Below, piece by piece: positions 1-13,640 of a DNA stretch of 64,000 nucleotides. A program made the position numbers and the translations under genes. Below the pieces are notes generated by a model. It ran no database searches. It was given only the letters and a program-made list of their open reading frames with translations, and was not told where the DNA came from. Within the stretch, counting starts at the first letter, position 1, and every line of letters begins with the position of its first letter. The DNA is from Calliopsis andreniformis (Eukaryota; Arthropoda; Insecta; Hymenoptera; Andrenidae): NCBI RefSeq assembly GCF_051401765.1, contig NC_135071.1, positions 11,510,961-11,574,960 on the forward strand, given 5' to 3'.

Positions 1-1081
1 TTATTGGAAATTCATGAAATAGCTTCACTTTTTTATTTATGCTAATTGCTATCAAATGTTACTCTCATCAGTATTTGTAAAACTAATATATAATTTCCTG
101 TGAAGGAATTTATACCCAAAATAATAGTACAGAATTTTACTTGGTTTATTTAACATATTGCAACAATATACAAGTGTTCAAATACTTATGCATGATAGTG
201 TACACTCCTACCCTCTCAACCAATTAAACCAAGCCCACAACCCTTCAAATAAAAGCAATACTCAACTTCTCTTTCCTACCAAAATAAAGCACCTGTCCCA
301 GTCAATTTCCACGCATCACTGGTCCAAATCGGTATCATCATGACAGGCTATTTTTACTCTATGGACAACCAGTCGGAAAATGTCAACACCGTTGTCTCCA
401 TCCATTTCCCATCGATTAATCACCATTTATAAGCTACACCGTTAACTGCAAATATTCCCTTTGTTATCCCGCGAACTCTGCCAAAGAAATTCCGTCAATT
501 TTGGGGCCACGATCCCGAGGGAGGTGTGAGAAAAGGGCTTCATTAGTCGCCTCTTGAATTAGACTGAAGGCCACCGGAGCTTAGGGGTTACAACACGTTC
601 ACACAAGCCCGCCCAGATCCAGTTATCGTCGACGAATATCTACTTAAATTTAGTTATGGGCCGACGCCCATTCTCGTTTGATAACATGCGATACGTTTGA
701 CGCGTCCCGAGCGTGACCCTTAACTAATACCAGTCATTGCAATTTAAGGTGAATATCCCAATACAGTGCCGACTTAGCTATCGTACATTCGGAACCTTAT
801 TTGTGCAGCTATCGAGGGAGGTAGAATTACAAGAAAAGACAACTGCTTATTTTTTATCGAGTTGCTCATCCCTGAATGGGATAGGAATTAGAATTAGAAG
901 TATTGGAAGCAGGTGAAATATAAGGAGGTCTTTGATCCAGTAGGGAGTTGAAATAAGCGAAATGACAGACTCCTAAATTCCAAGAATTGGTGGAGATAGA
1001 ATGTCACAGCTAACTCGGTCAAAATATACCCCAGCTATCCTGACATTAGTGTACCCAGGCTCTTAACGCATTACTTAAGGG
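1..1081. other. Gene-free stretch of intermediate GC
   Basis: No credible coding frame or RNA gene is visible. From about 440 the composition is less AT-rich than most of the window and contains CpG-bearing, mixed-sequence DNA without long runs. It may be decayed transposon sequence, since recognisable foldback DNA follows directly, but nothing here identifies a family. The phrase near 490 resembling an rRNA primer site is not supported by surrounding rRNA-like sequence. Confidence 0.6.
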
Positions 1082-1099
1082 AAGCCTATTAATAGGCTT
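1082..1099. repeat. 18-bp perfect palindrome
   Basis: AAGCCTATTAATAGGCTT reads the same on both strands with no spacer. It sits about 30 bp upstream of the foldback repeat at 1,130. Its role is unknown; it could be a dimeric protein-binding site or a remnant of the same mobile DNA. Confidence 0.6.
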
Positions 1100-1129
1100 A
1101 TAGTAGGATCTACCGGTAAGTGATATGTT

Positions 1130-1468
1130 AAGATGTCAAATGTCCAAGTAAGTGGACAACTATTTAGGCATTTTTATACACGTCCCAAAACTTGACCTGC
1201 GTCTTAATAACTGGATATACTTTTTATGACATCTTCTTTATTTTTTATTTGGTACAGTAAGGTAAATCTCTCAGTAATTGACCATGTCCCAAGACCTGAA
1301 CACTAACGTTAATTTTATTCAATTTTAGGCTTGAAGTGTAGTGTACTAAGGGTAAGTAATTAAAAATAGAAACTAGTGTCATAAAATGGTATCTTCATGG
1401 GACCTCATAATTTAAATATTGAGACACGCAGTTTTAGATTGTTCACTTACTGGGACCTTCGACGTCTT
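1130..1468. repeat. Foldback (inverted-repeat) element, about 340 bp
   Basis: The left arm (about 1,130-1,255) and right arm (about 1,345-1,468) are imperfect inverted copies. The left end AAGATGTCAAATGTCCAAGT pairs with the reverse complement of the right end, AAGACGTCGAAGGTCCCAGT. Inner parts share the blocks TTTTATGACA and a T-rich run. About 90 bp of loop separates the arms. The right arm is about 75 percent similar by eye to the reverse complement of 36,268-36,420, so this is a dispersed family. It is probably a non-autonomous DNA transposon; no transposase is present and superfamily is undetermined. Confidence 0.6.
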
Positions 1469-4400
1469 CAGCAGGTATTGGAGCGTTTATCTTAGAATTC
1501 AAGATTAAAATTAAATAAAATTAGTGGTAGTGTTCAAGTACTAGCACATGGTCGGCTACTGGGACGTTTACTTTATTATTCCCAAAAGAATGTTCTTTTA
1601 AGCCTTATATACGTGCCTGTTAATCACGATCCGACATGGTGACGCCCGACTAACTCACGGCCCAGAGGAATTTTCGTTAACGGTCGGTGATTAACTATGC
1701 GTGTGCGGCTGACTTCGAAACGTTTACTCCTCTCATCCCTTTTTTCCGTCCACCAGCGGCATACTTCGACCGTACTTTCCTTGACACTTTGAATAACGAT
1801 GAAAGTAAATTGATCGGGGACTGACACACTATTTTCCACTTTCGATTAATTTCAGGTGAAATTCTACGTGGCCCCCTTGATTAATTGTTGACTTGATGGC
1901 TTCGTTCTGGACGTGATGCACACCTGGCTGCAAGAGATAGGGATGCCTGGACAGTGAGAAGTTGGGTGACGGATTGTTGCGTCAAAACGGGGAGATTTGC
2001 TTAAGTTTTTGCGGGATTGTTCTTAATGGAGTGATTCCATCGTCTGAGATAATGGAAAGTATGCTTTTGATGTTGAAGAAGGTTTGACTAATTTTTGAGT
2101 GTACTTACTTTGGACAGATAACAAGGAATGAAACTAATTGTTTATGCAATTATGTGAAGTTTAAATGGACAAAAATGTGCAGAATGCACACTTACAGATA
2201 AACGAAGCTATACGCAAATGCTCTTTTCAAAATTAGAAAATTTAAGTAATTCAGGTTCTTAATTTGCTATTCAAGCTCCTTAATTTCCTTCTTCCTCAAT
2301 GCAATCTTCGTAACCTCTGTCTTATTGCATTTTGGAAAGATCCAATCCAATAATTCCATGTATAATCCAGTAACAAATATTCATTCCATCCTGGAGTAAT
2401 ACATACAAACTGGAAACCATTTCACCGCAATTGTTAAACACTGCGAACTGTTTAAACAGCCAAGGACGCAAATAATGATTTCAATACGCTTTTCAGTATT
2501 TGTTTTACATTTTCGAGCGGCATAAAGCGTATTAATATCTAGAAAGAACTTCCACGATATGAAATCACAATAAAATCGAGACTTGCGCGTAACCTCACAG
2601 TTTGTTCACACAAGCATTTCAATGGTGGAATACAACGACTACCATATAATTAAAATTCCTGTGCTTCTATTAAAGCTGATCATCTCTAATAAGCACAGCA
2701 ATGCGCGCGAAACCTCAATTGCAACGCGAATTAACGTATACACTCCATTACTAGTCGAAATTACAATGTAAAGAGGAATATTGTTCTATGCACAGTCATT
2801 TCCAACACCATGTAATCTAATTACATCTTGCCACAATTATTGCAATTCTCGATTATGTGCTTGTTCGTTCATTACTATCACCCCGCAAAATTAGTCCCGT
2901 ACATTTCTAGACTTGAAATAGTCAAGTCTAGAGGCAAAAGCGTTCCTCGAACATTTTGACTGTCACGACATGCATCTATGACAAATTTACTTACATCACT
3001 GGATATATCATCAATTTACACGATTATAAGTGCTATTAATCTAATTTCTTATCAGAAATCTGTCATTCAAAAATTAAATACAGGAAAAAAATTAGGGACT
3101 TGACAGTTATAGTACTAACATTAGAATTTGTAGATTCTAAGTGTTCAGTAAGTTCTATGAATACAGCTTGAAGACTCTATTGCGAGAATACCAGTTAATT
3201 TTCTCATCATAAAGGACGTTTATTTCGTCTTTAAGCTTTCGGACGTAGTAGACTAGAGTATGATTACCAGATGAGAAGCCCCAAGATACGAGGTACTTCA
3301 TAAAAGGAAACCTATCGTGTGTTCGTTTCACGAGGCGCAACACAAGTATACGTCCTTTAGAGCATCAGAAGTGAGCTGAGAATGAGAGATCTTTCTGAGC
3401 TTACCTATTCCTTCAGGTAGAAAGTAGAATCACTAGAAGTGAACCGAAATTTTCATTGTAGGTACTAGCAAGAAACTAATGATCTCCACTTCGAGTGAAC
3501 GTTAGAGAAATAGAAATTTAACTCGAATACAAAAGAGTCAAAAATATTATCTTGAATAGGATCCAAGAATATTACCGCAGGAAAAATGTCCAAAAAGAAA
3601 TTCTAGCGTCCAAGGACAATTTTAAAACAAAGTTATATTTTTTCCCTGTAATGATATGGAAATTAGAATTCCAAAACTAGTACACGAAATATCATTAAAG
3701 TTTGTGTTGTTCTCAGGTCTTGCATTCCAGTTAATTGTCACGTTGTCAATTTCCAACACTCGCACAATTTCTGCCATTGCAAAATTCCTTTCAACCACTC
3801 GAATATTATAACCGGAATAAACTCTTCTATGCGGAGAAGTGTTTAAATGCGAAAATTTTTAATGAATCCGAACGGGTACTCGTATTTAACAAGTTGCAGA
3901 TTTAGCTTGACAATGTTTTACTTCAGCGACAAATTGAACCGTTAATAAGGTCTCGAGCAACCCCCAACCGCTGCAGTTTGTCTTGAAACATAATTCCTGT
4001 TCTAGAATGGAGGTTCAGTTTGAATAACACTTGCCCGGATTTCTGTTTCAAGCTCGATACTACAACGCGCGATAAAAACAATGAAAATAAGGTTAATTAG
4101 GCGCATCGCTTATTCTGATACGAGTAAGGAAGGAAGCAAACCCAGGGTAGTCATTTTTAACCTAGTCCCAGGATGCTGCAGATCTCTTTTATACAGCATT
4201 GTTAATTGAACGTAATAATAAAGCATCCTTACTCGATGATAAATAGATGCAATAAAGTTTGTATCTACTTCAGTAAAAATATTTTATGAGCACATTCAGA
4301 AGCCTCAGGTACTGTTTTAAATATTAAATGACGCATCTGTTTCATAAGAAACATTTTGGCGTTCTTCCAAAAATTCAAAAATTTCTTTCACTTCCAAATA

Positions 4401-4679
4401 GTGTCGGTATAATTATAAGACAATATACCATAGCGAATAAGCTAATAGCAATAACGAAAGCATAATAAAGACTACTTACACAAATGAACTATTAGTAGCT
4501 GAATTTAGTAATAAAGTAAAATTCCCGCAAATTATGTTTCAAATATTCACATTTGAACTCTTAGCAATAATATGCAGAATAAGTCTTCAGAAAAATTCCT
4601 CCCAGAAACTATGGACCTCATGCTATCAAATTAACATGAACTCATAACTGAGTTTTCCATCTCCCACGTGTCACTAATC
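1469..4679. other. AT-rich non-coding stretch
   Basis: No supported gene. Around 1,540-1,830 a GC-richer patch carries a short minus-strand frame without a recognisable domain, which I treat as chance. The only clear structure is a short hairpin at 2,906-2,932. The rest is AT-rich sequence of intergenic or intronic type. Confidence 0.6.
2906..2932. repeat. Perfect 10-bp inverted repeat with 7-nt loop
   Basis: TCTAGACTTG is followed by AAATAGT and then the exact complement CAAGTCTAGA. It would form a compact hairpin, but there is no downstream T-run or adjacent gene to suggest a function, and the stem is too short for a miRNA precursor. Confidence 0.6.
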
Positions 4680-5420
4680 CTCAAAGTCCACGAATCCTAC
4701 TGAAAAAACCACCCGCGGGAAACTGTGTCAAAAACTTTCTAAAAATAAAGCATTCTCTCCGTCCCCTCGCATGCGACCATTTCAACGGTTGCTTCTCGCA
4801 CCTTTCCTCAGAATCGTTCGCCTCCGCGATCCCTGGCAAAGTCAGCCGCGGCGTAATTCCTTACAATAATCCTCAGAATTCCGCGTAACGCCTTCCATAA
4901 TTATTCTTTACAATTTCCATGATAATGTTAATCGCATCACGAGGCAGCCGCAGCGACTGAGCCGCGCGGCCGAGCAGAGGGCGACGGGTTGCGCGCGGCT
5001 TCGTTAGCGAACCGCGCCCTTTCAGATGGAAATAACAAAACTAATAAACTCCCGGAGGAACAAAGTGCCCCGGCACGTTGCATCCCAGATTTACACGCAA
5101 GATCTCGGGAACAAGGAATCGCGTACGGGCTGCGCCCGTTGGATGCACTCCGCCGCCGGATGACAGAGTTAACGCGAGACAGCGAGCTTCCGCCCCCGCG
5201 ATGGATCTAAGACGGTTGCGAGCAATCCACCAACACGAGCGAAACACGCCAGCGTAACCTGCCGCCGGCTCGTCCCATTTTTTCGCGAATGTCATTGCTG
5301 TGCATAATGCAGCGGCCTGGGGCGACGATTCGCGGCGAAGCCACGGGAGGGCCGCCTGCGAGCGTGGAAATGAAATTTAACCCTCGCTTGGTGGAAGGAG
5401 GCGTTTGTTGCGTACAGTAG
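4680..5420. promoter_or_regulatory. CpG-rich island
   Basis: Base composition shifts sharply to GC with abundant CpG, peaking at about 4,930-5,230 (GCCGCGCGGC at 4,961-4,970). Both strands carry open frames of 70-110 codons, which is expected from the raised GC, and none shows a known domain. The island contains an imperfect inverted repeat at 4,978-5,020. In insects with CpG-rich genomes such islands often mark promoters, first exons or conserved regulatory DNA. No TATA-initiator pair or convincing splice donor was found, so the direction of any transcription is unknown. Confidence 0.35.
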
Positions 5421-8400
5421 TTCATGATGTTACGTATTCGAATGTTTCGCAATTGCAACGTCGAATTCACTAGGTGAGAATATTGAGGAATTCGGGATTG
5501 CGCTTTAGTTATATGCATGAGACATGGGACTATTTGCATAACGTTTAAGACGTCACGCTAGGTGGCATCAAAACAGAGTTTACCTTTACGAATTTAAACT
5601 ACTTGTTCGGTGAAGATGAACTTCTTTGAGTGAGGAGGCGTGCAATTAACGGGTAGGAAAGTGTAGAGTTTCTTCTGCCACCTTCTGGAAATATATTATG
5701 TTTAGAATTTTTCTCAACTCTTTTTTACGAGATCATTACATGAGGTAACTGGATTTGAAGAAACTGGGTAGCTGTGAGATCAGGTTTATCGAATCAAGCC
5801 ATCAAAACCAAACACTATCGACGTCTGATAGGGTATGTTGGAATTTTATGAGATCCTAAGTAAATATTTCGAGAAACGAAAGCTGTGCTAGGACGAATTG
5901 AATCCTAACAGATTATGTTTCAATGCTATATGATTGTTTGAACACAATAGTAAATATACGTATGAACTATGGTTAATGTTTACGTGAGACATTTCTACAA
6001 CTTCTTACAATTAAGTAAAATTGATCGTCTGCTTAATTTGCTGATTTCTTCACCTGTGAAATACTAATAATTAAATGACCTGTGTCTGTATTTAAACATT
6101 GATTATGTAACTGTAGCAAACATATTTCGTTGGTCATAATTGCTTGTAATTTATGGGACAATTTAATGTTACGTGACTAATAGGTACAAATTATACCATT
6201 TTAATTAATGATGTGAAAGTGTTTAGATAACGTGTTCTACATTAGAAATAAATATGTACGTCTCTTTGAAGAAAAAACTACAACATAAATCAAAATAAAA
6301 TTTCATTAATTAACCTTAACAGAGTCTTAATAACTTTGATCAAAATAAGACGTAATAAGATTCCCTATCACTTTCTCTATTACTATTCTGTTTTAATACT
6401 TTAGTTATTAACACGTTACATAAATAATTCGAACAATAAACACGATTCACAGTTGTAAGTTTCGAATGGCAAGCAAAGTTTAGTGTTCTAACACCAGGTA
6501 ACGTGTTCCACAATGATATGATTAATTTAGAAAATTTTTCTGCCGACACAAACTTCAACTGTTCTTGAACAATGTGTCAGTTTACGTACCTAGCAAGTGT
6601 TTCATCTAACTCCTATTAGTAGACGTGTTAATTACGCGTTTACGCATAGCCAGTAAAACAATGGCAACACATACCTCAAATGCGAGTAACAGTGAGTTGG
6701 AGCTAACAACTTTAGCGACTGAAGTTCCTACTAGTAAACTTCTATCCATAACAGTATATCTTTATTACAACGTTTAATGGTTGTAATAACCATAGAATAA
6801 TAATGCTGACATCGACGACGTGACTATGTCGTTTTATTTTACCAGAACACGTGTTTATCCTGTTTTCATTCAAAATTGCTGTGAGCAATATTGTATAACA
6901 TATAATATTGTATAACAATATTGTTCAACAAATGTCTCCTTAATTTAGTCTGTAAACGTAGTCAATGCATCGTCAGTAAGTCTTCAATTATGGATCATTT
7001 TATTTACATGTATGAATTGAATATCAATGCGTCAATAATTAAACAAAATATCTGAGAAAATTGTTTGAACGAACTACTGAAAACGGACACTACAGAAAAT
7101 TATTGAATTCTAAAGGAAAAACGGAAACAACCGTATCGCTTCGGTTCCTTTGAAAGCAATTATTTACTAATTGGCAGTAATAAATAGAAAAAGGAAACAC
7201 TGATAATAGAGCTTCCTGCAAGAGTTCGTTACAACAAATTACATTGACCATTATACGATGCGGCAGTACGCACAAAGCATGTAAAACCTTTCTGTGTATC
7301 GCTGCCAAGTTGCATTTCTTACGAAGCCAATCGCGATTCTTTCGAACATTAGATTCTATAAAAGCAAACTGTCTCACTTTGCGACCACGACTTACCATTT
7401 TATATGAATGCAAGTTTCAATGGCTCTCGCGAAAATGTAACTCTACCGAAATTTCCGTGGGTACTTACATTACGGCACTTCAATTCAAAGCAATTATAAA
7501 ACGAACTTCCAGAAGAGAAAAAATTCTCATTTCGCGATCTTGCGGTTCGCATTTCAAATATTTGTTCATCGTGAAAAACTTAGTATTAATAGAAACTTTA
7601 TTTCACACTTTACTGAAGAAGTTAACTAATTTTTGAGAAATGATCCACGAAATATTTTGAAAGTTTAACAAGTAAAACATTTCCTCTTTCTTATGAATAG
7701 AAACCAGATCTTGAACATTAATTTGATGAATACCTAGTACACTGTGAACTTGACCTCAATACTAAAATTTAGACTTATAATACAATGCTCACGAAGTATC
7801 CACAAACGAATCCAAGGAAAAATATAGAAGCATTGCGACACACAAAAACCAAAAAGTAATATCATGGTAGAAGGTAATGTCACCCTGCCTGAAAAACTTA
7901 ATTAAAAGGCTCTAAGGTTACTATGTTCTTGTACTTTCTTGCTTCTCAATTCTATTCACTAGACGAGTGGCGTCTAAATGCCACGGCCTCTAAGACCTCA
8001 CAGTAATTATTCCCTCACAGATATCACATAGATACCACAAACATTTCTCCTGACATAAATAATTTAGCCTTCCGAAAAATTGAATAAATCAGATTTTTAG
8101 AAGTTATTTATTATGTTCGTTTTCTGTGATTCACAAGATTGATCCTTGTACTTTTTGAAAAATTGTTATTACGTCGTTGAAAGTATTTCATTTGCAAAGT
8201 AATATTAATTCAAGAATTTAATTCTCCTGAATATTTCCTTTAAAAGTTGCTCCCGATACTCCTTTCTTATATCCATTAAAGGAGCTTTTAGATTTTTGAA
8301 AGACTTACATTTTAGTGAAGATAGGTATATTAATAGGTATATTAAAAGAAAATTACAGGAGAGTTAAAAAAACGTTGGAAATCTAATATTTCAGTGGTAC

Positions 8401-11400
8401 AACTCTACTGGAAAAATTAAGAACTGAAAGCTCCCAATAAAAGTGAATAAAATACACAGTCGGCAAAATAGTATCAAGATCAAGTTGCAGTTAATATTTT
8501 CTTAATTTTATTGCTGCTATCTGTTTCAGGTTATTAAATTATTTTAACATTTTACAAGTATCTTTTACTATATTATTTTAGTGCGTTCTTTATTCTCGAA
8601 TCTCTCATTTTACAGTTACTGTTACACCGAGGAATTTCCATGCTAAACGTCATGAAAAAATACTCTAACTTGCGAGTAATTTCCCTGAATAGAATCTGCG
8701 ATCGTAAAACTCTCACTTATTCACGGTGCAAACAGAAATCCGTGAAACGCCAGCTACCGCCGTTACTGCATGAATCTTTGTTAACTGAAAATTACTTTGC
8801 ATTTTTCCAAACAACGCGGCGGCATAGTTACACTGAACAACAGAAGCTCTGAATTAACGAAAGGACTTGTGTGCAATAAAAGGAAGTATTAAAACTAACG
8901 AAGACAAGGAAGCTTCTTCTGTCGTTGCCAAGTTTCTCCTCTAAGTTCGTAATAATCACAAGGCGAGTTTAATCGCCAGCAGTAACAGTTTCGCATAGCA
9001 ATTCGGTTCCTTTTTCTCTATCGAAGGTAATTTCCTGTTTCAAAAATTTAATTGCATGTACGTTCCTTGATTGCTCAATAATGTCTGGAACAATTTCGTT
9101 CGTCCATTTTATTAATTATACAGCTAACAATGAGATACACGAGTTCATTTTGTAAAAGAACATCATTTGCTATACAAATTTCATATTCAAATCAGAGGAT
9201 ATATATAATAATTTTATGATATATATGAAATTTACTGTGAGCTGAATAATTTCGTTTCACGTACATTATTTTTCAATATACAATGTTAAACATATTGCTG
9301 AGATTTGTAATTGGAAAATGATCTACATAACGAGGTACACTTTACAGCAAATGATACTGTGAGAGCTTATCTTTCCAGAAATTTTGCGATTCCTTATACT
9401 GTCTCCTCCTCCCAATCATCTTTTATCTCTTTACTACGTGAAAGACCCTTCTGCGTTATCGACTCTGGTCGGAAGTTTCCATCTCATTGACAGTTTGAAA
9501 ATATGCACGAGTATTATATTGCAGCAGTAACAAACTGTTGAGAGCATACGACAAAATTGCTTGTTCGCTAAAAGTAGGTTAGAGCAGTAAAAGTAGGCTA
9601 CAGACAGCATAAACTTTCAGAATGTTAATTTCATGATTACTTCGAAATAACAAATACTCAGGCAGAAGAGATGATTAAAATGTTGCATACCATAAAATAA
9701 AAAAGGGCAATAATTACGTTCTATATTTCTGGAAATAAGGCTTTCGTTTATGTGTACATAAAAATAAAAGCAACAGGAGACCTGTTCATTCTGCAAGAGT
9801 CACATATTCTCAATTGAGGATGCTCATACAGTAATGGGCCAAGTGGTATTAAGTTCGTTTTGTATCAATCACGTAATTGACTTCTACATGGTCTGAAGTG
9901 TATTCCTACTGTGATTCATTATAGCGTAATTATTTTCTGAAGAATTACAAGTTTGTTTATGAAGTTACATGAGAAAATTGTAATGAGTCAATCAAAGGGA
10001 GGTGAAAATGAGTAACTTTTGAACGAATTACTCGTTAAAACGACTTTACGACGCTAACAGAAATAAAAAGAGTAAAGAAATATGTGCACGAAGTATAGTG
10101 TAAGTACTCTATTTACGACAGTTTTCATCCCTTTTCACAAAATTACGTTTAGCATAAAAAATTTCAATGAATATTTTACGTATATTATCAATTTTATTTT
10201 CCCTTCATTTTTCTTCACAACAGAAGACATATAAAAAGAAAAATATAATTCAGATACGATCTTACTACAGACGCGTTCTCACGAGTTAATAATTAATTTT
10301 AACCTATAACAAAATACAAAACCCATTCTACTAAAGCATTCCAATCTAAAGTGCAAATGAAAAGGTAAAGAAATCAATTTCCAATTCTTAATTAAATGTA
10401 TACTCTATGGAAGATCAGCAACATAAGCAACGAGAATAATTTTTACACAAGTTTCATGTTATTTCAGTGAATGAAAATTATTTCAAACAAAATTGTTCAC
10501 TACGTAATAATAGAAGAAGCGAGAAAATATAAAAAGTGCGAGACACAAAGGGACACGAACTCGCTTTAATACACCAGACTCTTCCGAACACTGATGCATT
10601 AACTGTACAATAGTGCCTCGCCATCAGCATTCATCCATGTCCTTTTGAACCATGCTCGGAAATATTTAACCGTGCCATATCGCGTACCTCGCGGTGACCG
10701 TGAGAATACTTTCATTTTTCATCCGTGCTGTGGGAGTCAACCACCATTTCGAACTAAATGGACCCGTTAGAAATCAATCTGTACTCTCTATTGCAGTGTG
10801 ATCCCTCGTGAATGGTGCACCCCAACGATATTTGTTAGTTTTGTTGCACAAACCCAAAGGCAGTCTATCTAAATAATTAGTCAAATGTGAAAAAAGCTAA
10901 TATTGCTAATCCAGTCAAAGGCAGTAACTCAAAGTCAAAGGTAGTCAGCGTGAGATAATTTTCCTGATTTACTATCTTTAGAATCTACTAATTCACTTAA
11001 TAGCAACTGTGGGAAATATATAAAATTCAGGCGATAATTTTATACAGAATAGTTACAATAATTATATATTGTTGTACACCCTTGGATTTGGAAAGAACAG
11101 GCGTCTTTATTCCTCAGAAAGAATAAAAATCTGTCAAGGAAAGGGAATTAGAGAAATTTCATTTTTCTAGATAAACGATTTTTTCCAGAAGCTTTGCACG
11201 CAGATTTCTACTGTCTCCAGGAACGGTATAACTTTTATTTCAATTATTTTTTGACATCTGATGTTGTTTACGATTATAAACACTTGGTTTCTCGCTCATA
11301 ATAAAAAAGTGGCGCTAACCAATTACAGCTAAATTCTTATGTCACTCTAATGAACATTTATACAAAGTTTCATCAAAATAGGCGTGTATCAGCCACCAAG

Positions 11401-11869
11401 GTTCCTGTGCAATAAAAAACTTAAGACAAAATGAACGAAAGGCTTATCGATCGTGAATTTTAAATAGCAGTGTTGGAGTTTATTTTACTCTAAAAGCTTG
11501 ACAAAATAGTTTTAAAAACTTTTTCTCGTTGGAATTTGTAGAAGATTTTTCTGGGAACATAATAAGACCATGTATAAAAGACATTATCTGTGGATTAAGG
11601 AATACCCTGCATTCTCAGTTCCAGTACTTATTCCTGGGTTACGCAAGAAAATTTCATTTTCCCCGAGACTATCTTCCCTGCTAATGATGTAGGGTAGGAA
11701 TAAAAGACGGTACGAACTATGAAATTACTGTGAACTTCTTGCTAAAGTTATGTCCTACATTTAACTGCGAAGAATTCGTCTTTACTGTCAACTGAGAGAA
11801 GATAGAACCTTAACTTGGTCATTTTGAGACACAAACATTAACCTGACTTCAGTTTAGTACTTGCCAGAT
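5421..11869. other. Long AT-rich gene-free stretch
   Basis: No supported gene in about 6.4 kb. Small structures seen: AATATTGTATAACA twice at a 17-bp period (6,887-6,917); two exact 12-bp units at 8,321-8,344; a 19-bp near-tandem pair at 9,569-9,607; and a 20-bp near-tandem pair at 10,913-10,952. Overlapping frames on both strands at 7,090-7,636 lack any recognisable domain and begin with non-ATG codons or without context, so I treat them as chance. Confidence 0.55.
8321..8344. repeat. 12-bp tandem duplication
   Basis: ATAGGTATATTA occurs twice back to back with no mismatch. This is a simple replication-slippage duplication in AT-rich DNA. Confidence 0.7.
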
Positions 11870-12246
11870 TACTGGGTGATCGATGATGGATCTCAGAAAA
11901 AAAGATGATTCTATATACTAAAATAAAACAAAAATAAATACAGATGAAATTCCGTTTTAGAATTAATTTCAGAGCTATTAATCGTTGAAAAAATTCCTAA
12001 AATACAGAGTGTCTTACTTGGGATTTATTCTACTGACTTCGCTGTGTCTGACCTGACTAATGCACGCCGGCAGTAGAATAGGTTTTATGTCAGATACATT
12101 TCACGCGAATTTTAAACGTTTTTGCAGTGATTAATAGCTCTGAAAGGAAACCGAAAACGCAATTTTATGATTCTTCATTTTCGTCCTATTTTGATATGTA
12201 AAATCGCCTCTTGAAATTTCTAACACCTATTCTCGAACAAGCTGTG
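11870..12246. mobile_element. Palindromic MITE, copy A
   Basis: About 377 bp. The left end (CTGGGTGATCGATGATGG...) and right end (...CCTATTCTCGAACAAGCTG) are diverged inverted copies of the terminus seen best in copy C (53,503-53,843). A TA dinucleotide precedes the left end. The interior holds a second inverted pair, TTCTACTGAC near 12,028 and GCAGTAGAAT near 12,070, so almost the whole element can fold on itself. It has no coding capacity. Structure and TA-flanked ends suggest a Tc1/mariner-type non-autonomous element, but the superfamily is inferred from the flanks alone. Confidence 0.72.
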
Positions 12247-13059
12247 CACAGAACCGATTAAAGGTTAGCAAAATAGGTTTAAAAAAGTTCAATAGACAGA
12301 TAGATAGAGTTTAAATAGTGCCTTCAGTCGAGTGGACAATTAGATTTATGAATAAAAAATGAGTTTTTATATTTTATACTAGAGGTACTTCTTTAAACGA
12401 AAGATAATCTGAACAACTGCCGCTCTGTCATCCTATCTTAAAGACTGTAGGTACTGGTCAACGACCTTAAGAACAGGAACCCAAGGACTCGGTTAATCAA
12501 ATGTAAATAGAAAGACAAACTAACTTTGCTCCATTCGAAAGTTTGCAAGTAAAAACTGGTTAACAAAAGTTTGTACTGAATTTGCAAGCTACATTAGTCA
12601 TCTTCTGCCACAGAAACACTGTTTTTCAACTAAGTTCTCAGCGTTACAAGTTATTCAGTTTTATTTTCGTTTTACAATTCTTTCTGCTTTTCCAAAGCTT
12701 TCACCGTAGTTAAGTTTACATAGAAATTTTATCGTAGTATAATTCAGAATTTGTATTCCAATATTCAGTATGCCATTATATTGACTAGAGCCTACAAAAT
12801 TTAGGGTTAACATCTACAAAATGAACCACTTTCACATCATAAATCGAACCTTCTCAACTACATAATTCCTAATTCTTAGATGCAAAATTAATATACCCAT
12901 TCTTTATGAGAGAATAAGAAACACAAGTGGCAGTAATATGTATATACATGTAATTGTATCCTATTATCTGTCAATATATTACGATTATAAACCACTATTC
13001 CAAAGGACTTCCAAAAAGTTATGAAATAGTTTCTCGTTAAATATCCACGGCACGAGTGG
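12247..13059. other. AT-rich non-coding stretch
   Basis: Nothing recognisable. A minus-strand frame of about 85 codons starting near 13,145 has no domain and runs through AT-rich DNA. Confidence 0.55.
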
Positions 13060-13640
13060 TTTTTCATTAAGTAAACCCGATATTCAGTTGCTACAAGGTA
13101 GCCAAAATTCGATAATAGACCCCAGAGCGACACGTGTCGACGCATCGTGTTGTCACGATTACCCTACAATTTAAATACGCGCAGGCCCACGTTTAAAGAG
13201 GGTAGTTTCCGAGCGGCACAGTGTTCCGGTGTGCACGAACCCTCAAGCACCTTGTCGTTTAGCACGTGATCCAGAGTGAATGGAAGCGGACACGTACAGG
13301 GAAACGATTCTAAGGAGAGGAAAAAAAGAAAATACGCACGGTGAAGCTTTCGCGGTCGCCTCGTACGTTTCGCCGATAAGCTCAACTACAGATACGAAAA
13401 GCTCTGAATAACTAAAGTGAGAGGTAATAGGAATCCACCTTGATTAAACCCAGCACTGACGAACCGTCCGTTCCATAATTATTTCAGGATACCTTTCCTC
13501 GGTCGAATCACGAGGGAGTCTCGGGCTAATGAAAAGAATCGTTTTCATGTTTGCACTTTTTTCCTCGACAATGGATATCCGCAAACGCGTATCGTGAACA
13601 AATTCCTTTTGAATTTGACCGGAATTCTAGGTCGCGCGAC
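13060..13640. other. Moderate CpG-rich island
   Basis: GC and CpG are raised compared with the flanks, for example around 13,130-13,400. Open frames on the minus strand show no recognisable domain and are explained by composition. It could be conserved regulatory sequence or an unrecognised exon. Confidence 0.3.

Noticed and set aside
480..520. Sequence resembling an rRNA universal primer site
   Set aside because: Only a short phrase matches; flanking sequence does not resemble rRNA.
7090..7636. Overlapping 107- and 130-codon ORFs on opposite strands
   Set aside because: Both strands open in the same DNA, no domain, no proper start on the plus strand; likely chance.
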